DNA from: Candidatus Hydrogenedentota bacterium
GTDB lineage: Bacteria > Hydrogenedentota > Hydrogenedentia > Hydrogenedentiales > CAITNO01
DNA: 6,055 nt
NCBI GenBank assembly: GCA_903922535.1
Contig: CAIXUF010000229.1
Coordinates: 1 to 6,055, forward strand
Direction of reading: 5' to 3'
Positions 1-3,379 of the stretch are shown here, in pieces. The notes under the pieces are model-generated. The model was not told the origin of the DNA. It ran no database searches and saw nothing but the letters and a program-made list of their open reading frames with translations. Each line of letters starts with the position of its first letter. The first letter of the stretch is position 1. The position numbers were made by a program, and so were the translations under genes.

Positions 1-1176
1 CGCGTTACCCAATTCGTCCACACGCTCCTCGGGTTCTAATCGGCGCGTGACGCCTATCTTGTAGATATCCTGGCCAAATGAGCCAATATTGGAAATGATG
101 TAGACGTACCCGGCCCTAGTGTTCTGCTCCCGGAAATCCAAGTCCATCTTGTTCTTTTCCGTTTCCGCAAGTTTCCTCTGTATGACGGTTTTTTCGCGCT
201 CCAATGCTTCGCGTTCTGCACCCGTTGTTGCCAAAGATAGTCGCTGTTCTATAGATTCCAGTGCCTTGTTGAAGTGCTTCTCCTCTTTCTCAATCTTGAG
301 ACGTTCCTCCTCGATTTCTTTGGCCAGCTTGGCTTCCTCACGCATGATATCGCGAATCCGCTTCTGCTCTTCTTTTTCATCCTGCCTCTTCAATTGGTAC
401 TCGTGAACAAGATAAAGTTCTTGTAGTTTGAGATTCAGGTAACGATTTGTGATTCCAATGTTCAGGCGAGCGGTCAACTTGTTCAGGGTCTCGAACGCTT
501 TGCGTATCTTCTTCTCGATCGACGTGATGTTGTTGAACTTAACAGCACCTATGCTCGTGTCACACTCGTTGTTGAATGCCCGCACGATCAGTTTTACATA
601 TTCCTTGATCATGCGCTCGCCTTCCTTCTTGTCATTGTTCAGCGTCATGTTGGAAGGGAAATCGACAGCGGCATTAGCTTTTACAAGTTCAGTCTGCAGA
701 GCACGAGTCTCATCCAGCTTGGCCTTGAATCCGCCTGAATCGGGAAAATCGTACTGGGGTTCATAGAAGCCGTAGGATTGAAGCAGGATAGCGTCATCCA
801 AGACGACCAACTCCTGCTTCTTTAGTCCGATCTGATTGTTTAGATCTTCAATTGTGCGGTACCTGTCCTGCGACAATGCCCGTAGTTGTTGATCGAGTTC
901 TTTTGCCTTCTGCTCGAAAGCGACGTGCATCCGCGTATATTTCTCTTTCAGGCTTTCAATCTCGGCATCGACCGCCTTCTTCCGCTCTGTTAGCCCATTA
1001 ATAACCCTTTGAACTTCAAAGGCCGTCATGCGCTCCGTTCCTGCGATGACTTTCTTTAAGCTCTCCAGATCCCCTCGCGCGCGAGAAAATTCGTTGGCAA
1101 AGGAATCGCGCTGACTCTCCGCCTGCTCTAGCCGGGCCTTTAGCTCGTTTATCTTAAAAATATCGGTGATTCCCAT
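1..1176 (-). CDS. DUF4041 / GIY-YIG (T5orf172) nuclease, C-terminus missing
   Basis: The minus frame is open from an ATG at 1176 to the left edge: 392 residues without a stop, with the 3' end outside the window. Residues about 10-125 are heptad-like and highly charged (coiled coil). About 130-260 match DUF4041, with the typical stretch LLQSYGFYEPQYDF (131-144) followed by DSGGFKAKLDETR. About 255-350 is a second Lys/Glu-rich coiled coil. A GIY-YIG nuclease domain of the T5orf172/Mug113 type begins at 357 with GYVYIISN and IYKIGVTRR. The rest of the nuclease, including its catalytic Glu, is beyond the edge. From family knowledge, DUF4041-GIY-YIG proteins occur in prophages and defence islands, and an E. 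coli member (SNIPE) was reported to cut phage DNA during injection. I see no N-terminal membrane segment here, so a cytoplasmic form is likely. GGGGTGG lies 5 nt before the ATG as a modest ribosome site. Composition is less GC-rich than the genes to the right. The family call is firm; the defence role is inferred. Confidence 0.88.
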   Translation of the reverse strand, partial: MGITDIFKINELKARLEQAESQRDSFANEFSRARGDLESLKKVIAGTERMTAFEVQRVINGLTERKKAVDAEIESLKEKYTRMHVAFEQKAKELDQQLRALSQDRYRTIEDLNNQIGLKKQELVVLDDAILLQSYGFYEPQYDFPDSGGFKAKLDETRALQTELVKANAAVDFPSNMTLNNDKKEGERMIKEYVKLIVRAFNNECDTSIGAVKFNNITSIEKKIRKAFETLNKLTARLNIGITNRYLNLKLQELYLVHEYQLKRQDEKEEQKRIRDIMREEAKLAKEIEEERLKIEKEEKHFNKALESIEQRLSLATTGAEREALEREKTVIQRKLAETEKNKMDLDFREQNTRAGYVYIISNIGSFGQDIYKIGVTRRLEPEERVDELGNA

Positions 1177-1357
1177 GTTGTCCACCCCATTGAATTACTT
1201 CTTTGATCGGTTTCCCAAATAGCCATAAGCAGAACCGCACCACGCCCCGTTAACAAGGTAACGGTACGGCCCCAAATTCCAGTTGTTGAACGTTTTACCT
1301 TTTGCATTGCCACCCGATCTTAATTCCTACATTTGGTAAAACTGCACTTCAAATCTG

Positions 1358-1388
1358 ATTATATCAGTACCCCCCAAAGACAAGTCAA
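1358..1388 (-). promoter_or_regulatory. Sigma70-type promoter for the DUF4041/GIY-YIG gene
   Basis: On the minus strand there is a perfect TATAAT at 1363-1358, preceded by TG one base upstream (an extended -10, TGATATAAT). TTGACT at 1388-1383 serves as a -35. The spacer is 19 nt, longer than the ideal 17, which the extended -10 may compensate for. Transcription would start near 1351 and give a leader of about 175 nt before the ATG at 1176. A small palindrome, CTGAT-TAT-ATCAG (1355-1367), covers the -10 and could be an operator or chance. Confidence 0.6.
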
Positions 1389-1393
1389 CGGGG

Positions 1394-1629
1394 AGGTAGC
1401 TGGGCTGAGTTATCCCCAGTTTCGATTTCGACCACAAGTCGTCGGACAGGAACGGGAATTACTTGTCTCTCTTGTGTTCTGCACGGCTCCAGTACGTTCA
1501 AAGAGGTGTCCAACGAACCACCGGACCACAAGTGCGTATCAGGTTGATAGCAGCTTCTTGGCCGGTTGTGGTCAAACTACAACTGAAAATGCCGTGAAAG
1601 CAAAACTGGGGATAGGTCAGGTAGCTGGG
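1394..1629. repeat. Cluster of short direct and inverted repeats
   Basis: AGGTAGCTGGG occurs as a direct repeat at 1394-1404 and 1619-1629. Just inside these copies, TATCCCCAGTTT (1411-1422) and AAACTGGGGATA (1603-1614) form a perfect 12-nt inverted pair. Between them GACCACAAGT occurs at 1430-1439 and 1524-1533, with an inverted 8-nt core TTGTGGTC at 1566-1573. The nested layout could be a small element, integrase arm-type sites or a degenerate att region beside the tRNA. No transposase or integrase is visible in the window. Confidence 0.55.
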
Positions 1630-1654
1630 GGAAATCAGGGGGAATCAGGAAAAA

Positions 1655-1682
1655 GGGGGGAAAAGGGACAGGGGGAAAAGGG
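1655..1682 (+). other. G-run tract with G-quadruplex potential
   Basis: Four closely spaced G runs on the plus strand (six, three, five and three Gs at 1655, 1665, 1671 and 1680) are separated by loops of 4, 3 and 4 bases, which fits the usual G4 pattern. Two more G5 runs lie just upstream, at about 1627-1631 and 1638-1642. The unit GGGGaaaaGGGaca is repeated twice. The tract lies directly downstream of the tRNA 3' end, with the C-rich strand being the tRNA sense strand. Confidence 0.5.
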
Positions 1683-1697
1683 ACACGAATTGCGTCC
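1676..1697 (-). terminator. Possible weak terminator of the tRNA gene
   Basis: Twelve bases past the tRNA 3' end on the minus strand, GGACGC and GTGTCC (1697-1681) can pair around AATTC with one A-C mismatch. The stem is followed by C and TTTT. The stem is short and the T run is only four, so termination would be weak. Confidence 0.3.
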
Positions 1698-1708
1698 AGA
1701 TAAAGAAA

Positions 1709-1785
1709 TGGCGCACCTGGAGGGACTCGAACCCCCAACCTCTTGGTCCGTAGCCAAGCGCTCTATCCAATTGAGCTACAGGTGC
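1709..1785 (-). tRNA. tRNA-Arg (anticodon ACG), CCA encoded
   Basis: The minus strand folds into a full 77-nt cloverleaf. The acceptor arms GCACCTG (1785-1779) and CAGGTGC (1719-1713) pair perfectly. The D arm is GCTC/GAGC with GG in the loop. The anticodon arm is CTTGG/CCAAG with loop CTACGGA, giving ACG at positions 34-36. A 5-nt variable loop is followed by a T arm with loop TTCGAGT. The discriminator G is followed by an encoded CCA. ACG is the usual bacterial arginine isoacceptor; A34 is normally deaminated to inosine by TadA so that it reads CGU, CGC and CGA. Upstream, TTGCAT and TAAGAT about 18 nt apart (near 1854-1825) are a weak promoter candidate. tRNA-Arg genes are common integration sites, and the 3' end here faces the lower-GC segment. 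Confidence 0.97.
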
Positions 1786-1805
1786 GCATATAAGCGATGT
1801 GGGAT

Positions 1806-1820
1806 GCGCTCTTCGAGCGC
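1806..1820. repeat. Perfect 6-bp hairpin in the tRNA leader
   Basis: GCGCTC and GAGCGC (1806-1811 and 1815-1820) pair perfectly around a 3-nt loop, 20 bases upstream of the tRNA 5' end. No T run follows on either strand, so it is not a standard terminator. It may lie in the 5' leader that RNase P removes. Confidence 0.45.
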
Positions 1821-1865
1821 GGGGCGTATCTTAGAACAGGAACAGGGCAAAATGCAAATTCAGAA

Positions 1866-1893
1866 GGTGAAGGGTAAAGGGTGAAGGGTGAAA
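1866..1893. repeat. 7-bp tandem repeat, four units
   Basis: Four consecutive heptamers occur: GGTGAAG, GGTAAAG, GGTGAAG and GGTGAAA. A run of nine A residues (1891-1899) begins within the last unit. This looks like a simple intergenic repeat of slippage origin. It lies between the divergent tRNA and acyltransferase genes. Confidence 0.7.
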
Positions 1894-1970
1894 AAAAAAC
1901 GGAACGGTGTTGAGTGCCGGGTGGGGTTTGGGCTAGGCTGTGCGCCGGTCTTAAGCATAAGGACAGCATC

Positions 1971-3122
1971 ATGTCAGACGCAGCACAGTCTTTGCCCATT
2001 ACGGAACCCTCACCCGCACCGGCGCCCGCGCCGATCAAAACCCGCATGATGTCCATTGACGCGTTGCGCGGGTTCGACATGTTTTGGATTTCCGGCGGGG
2101 GAGGGGTGGTGGCGTCACTGGCCGCGTGGTTGTGCCATCCGAACCCGGTGCCGTGGTGGCTGCCCTACAACATGGAGCATGTGGAGTGGACGGGGTTTGT
2201 GGCGTGGGATTTGATCATGCCCCTGTTCCTGTTCCTGTCGGGCGTGTCGATCCCCTTCGCGTATTCCAAGCGGTTGGACGAAACGCACGATTACGGCAAG
2301 ATTTACCGGCGCATGGCGCGCCGCTTTGTGCTGTTGTGGATACTGGGAATGATTGCCCAGGGAAACCTGCTCAACAACCCGGCGCACCTGCATGTGTTTT
2401 CCAACACGCTCCAGTCCATTGCCGTGGGTTATGTTGTCGCGTCCATCGCGTTCCTGCACCTGTCGCTGCGCAAACAGATCGGCCTGTGCGGGGGGCTGCT
2501 TGCGCTCTACTGGGCGCTTATGATGTTTGTGCCCGCGCCGGGTGTCCCGGCGGGCTGGCTCGAACCCCACGCCAACCTGGCCCTGTGGATTGACGAAACC
2601 GTGATGGGCCGTTTCCGCGACGGCACCCCCTATGCGTGGATACTGCCGGGGTTGGGTTTCGGCGCGTCGGTGCTGCTGGGCTCCTTTGCCGGCCAGGTGC
2701 TGCGTGTCAAGGAGTGGACGCCCGGACGGCGCATCGCGGTGCTGTGCGCGCTGGGCGCGGGCTGCCTGCTCGGCGGGTTCCTGTGGAGTTTCCACTTCCC
2801 CATCATCAAGCACCTGTGGACCAGTTCCATGGTGCTGTGGGCCGCGGGCTGGAGTTTCCTGCTGCTGGCGCTGTTCTACCTGGTCATCGACGTGTGGGGC
2901 TTCCGCAAACTGGCCTTCCCGCTCGTTGTCGTCGGCGCCAACGCCATCGTCGCCTACATGCTGCCCCACATCATCGAGTTCGCGGACATCGTGAAGTGGG
3001 TTGCGCGCATGCCCGAAGATGCCTCTGTCACCGCGGAGTTCATCGTTTGCGTGGTCGCCTTCGCCATGCTGTGGGTGCCGTTGTATATCCTCTACCGGAA
3101 GAAGATTTTTGTGAAGGTGTGA
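1971..3122 (+). CDS. HGSNAT/NagX-type membrane acyltransferase (DUF5009, COG4299)
   Basis: This is a 383-residue multi-pass inner-membrane protein. The animal relative HGSNAT moves an acetyl group from cytosolic acetyl-CoA to terminal glucosamine across a membrane; bacterial relatives are assumed to acylate sugars, but substrates are mostly unknown. A Pro/Ala-rich tail (about 11-22) precedes the family start MMSIDALRGFDMFWISGG (26-43). HVEWTGFVAWDLIMP (70-84) matches the human segment containing the catalytic His, making His70 the likely active residue. TLQSIAVGYVVA (146-157), HLW near 281, and the C-terminal ILYRKKIFVKV also follow HGSNAT closely. About nine to eleven hydrophobic segments are visible. 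I chose ATG 1971 because AAGGA lies 7 nt upstream and the frame's earlier GTG at 1914 lacks homology. Length is normal for a bacterial member. The gene stands alone, diverging from the tRNA; no sugar-utilisation neighbour is visible. Confidence 0.9.
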   Translation: MSDAAQSLPITEPSPAPAPAPIKTRMMSIDALRGFDMFWISGGGGVVASLAAWLCHPNPVPWWLPYNMEHVEWTGFVAWDLIMPLFLFLSGVSIPFAYSKRLDETHDYGKIYRRMARRFVLLWILGMIAQGNLLNNPAHLHVFSNTLQSIAVGYVVASIAFLHLSLRKQIGLCGGLLALYWALMMFVPAPGVPAGWLEPHANLALWIDETVMGRFRDGTPYAWILPGLGFGASVLLGSFAGQVLRVKEWTPGRRIAVLCALGAGCLLGGFLWSFHFPIIKHLWTSSMVLWAAGWSFLLLALFYLVIDVWGFRKLAFPLVVVGANAIVAYMLPHIIEFADIVKWVARMPEDASVTAEFIVCVVAFAMLWVPLYILYRKKIFVKV

Positions 3123-3145
3123 GGGAGAAGTAAAGCCAGGAGAGT

Positions 3146-3221
3146 CATGGGAGTTATGCGTTAATTTCCCTTCCCCCCTCCCATGAGTCCCAGACTTCAC
3201 CTTCTTCCCATAACTCCCATG
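3146..3221. repeat. 13-nt inverted repeat after the acyltransferase gene
   Basis: CATGGGAGTTATG (3146-3158) and CATAACTCCCATG (3209-3221) are perfect inverted copies separated by 50 nt. AGAG/CTCT (3141-3144 and 3224-3227) extends the stem past a short bulge. A third related copy, CTCCCATGA (3178-3186), can pair with TCATGGGAG (3145-3153) as an alternative hairpin. No T run follows, so this is a repeat-type structure and not a clear intrinsic terminator, although it could serve as the 3' end of the upstream message. Confidence 0.65.
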
Positions 3222-3234
3222 CCCTCTTACGGAT

Positions 3235-3248
3235 CGAACCCGAGTTCG
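3235..3248. promoter_or_regulatory. GAAC-N4-GTTC palindrome, LexA-box-like
   Basis: CGAACCCGAGTTCG has perfect 5-nt arms around CCGA. It has the spacing of the Gram-positive-type LexA operator (CGAAC-N4-GTTCG), although the central bases do not fit the Bacillus preference. It lies 47 nt upstream of the -35 of the helicase promoter. It could be an SOS operator, another dimeric repressor's site, or a weak hairpin ending upstream transcription (TCTTTC follows). Confidence 0.3.
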
Positions 3249-3294
3249 TCTTTCATTGTCAATTATTTATTGCCCACCACCCCCGTTTTTTCAC

Positions 3295-3323
3295 TTGACT
3301 ACTGAATATCTATTCAGTATAAT
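3295..3323 (+). promoter_or_regulatory. Near-consensus promoter with palindromic operator in its spacer
   Basis: TTGACT (3295-3300) and a perfect TATAAT (3318-3323) are 17 nt apart, an ideal sigma70-type arrangement. The spacer is almost wholly a perfect palindrome, TACTGAATA-TC-TATTCAGTA (3300-3319). A dimeric repressor bound there would cover both promoter elements. The core TGAAT-N4-ATTCA resembles the ArgR box and also some TetR-family operators; the regulator cannot be named from the sequence. Transcription would start near 3330, about 50 nt before the helicase start codon. Confidence 0.75.
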
Positions 3324-3336
3324 TCAATGTGGTCTT

Positions 3337-3362
3337 GGGGCCGCGAAAGAGGATGCGGCCCC
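3337..3362 (+). promoter_or_regulatory. GC hairpin in the helicase mRNA leader
   Basis: GGGGCCGC (3337-3344) and GCGGCCCC (3355-3362) form a perfect 8-bp stem with a 10-nt loop, beginning a few bases after the predicted transcription start. The stem and loop cover the alternative ATG at 3353, while the ribosome site GAGGG (3367-3371) lies just beyond and stays free. It may stabilise the 5' end of the mRNA or hide false starts. There is no T run, so it is not a terminator. Confidence 0.55.
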
Positions 3363-3379
3363 TGCCGAGGGTTGGAACA

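Larger units (their letters stand above)
1177..1708. other. Gene-free stretch between nuclease gene and tRNA
   Basis: No convincing protein gene is present in these 532 bases. Reading from the nuclease gene outward, it holds that gene's probable leader (1177-1351), with possible stems at 1247-1264 (CCGTTA/TAACGG) and 1292-1342 (GTTTTACC/GGTAAAAC). Next come its promoter (about 1358-1388), a repeat cluster (1394-1629), a G-rich run (1625-1682) and a possible tRNA terminator. Composition is clearly lower in GC than to the right of the tRNA. The long plus frame that crosses it also crosses the tRNA and is not a gene. Confidence 0.6.

Noticed and set aside
119..766. Two plus-strand frames of 95 and 105 codons
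   Set aside because: They are Ser/Phe-rich antisense shadows of the DUF4041/GIY-YIG gene, whose minus frame has clear domain matches.
1394..1629. CRISPR array
   Set aside because: The repeats are too short, irregularly spaced and partly inverted, and no cas gene is visible.
1333..1884. Plus-strand frame of 183 codons
   Set aside because: It runs antisense through the whole tRNA (the reading LEGLEPPTSW is the usual artefact of tRNA-Arg) and through G-rich repeats, with no homology or ribosome site.
1914..1970. Upstream GTG start for the acyltransferase
   Set aside because: The added 19 residues have no family match, and ATG 1971 has AAGGA at good spacing.
1763..2080. Minus-strand frame of 105 codons
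   Set aside because: It overlaps the tRNA, the heptamer repeats and the start of the acyltransferase gene, with no homology.
2115..3200. Minus-strand frame of 361 codons
   Set aside because: It is His/Gln/Arg-rich, antisense to the acyltransferase; open only because of high GC at third positions.
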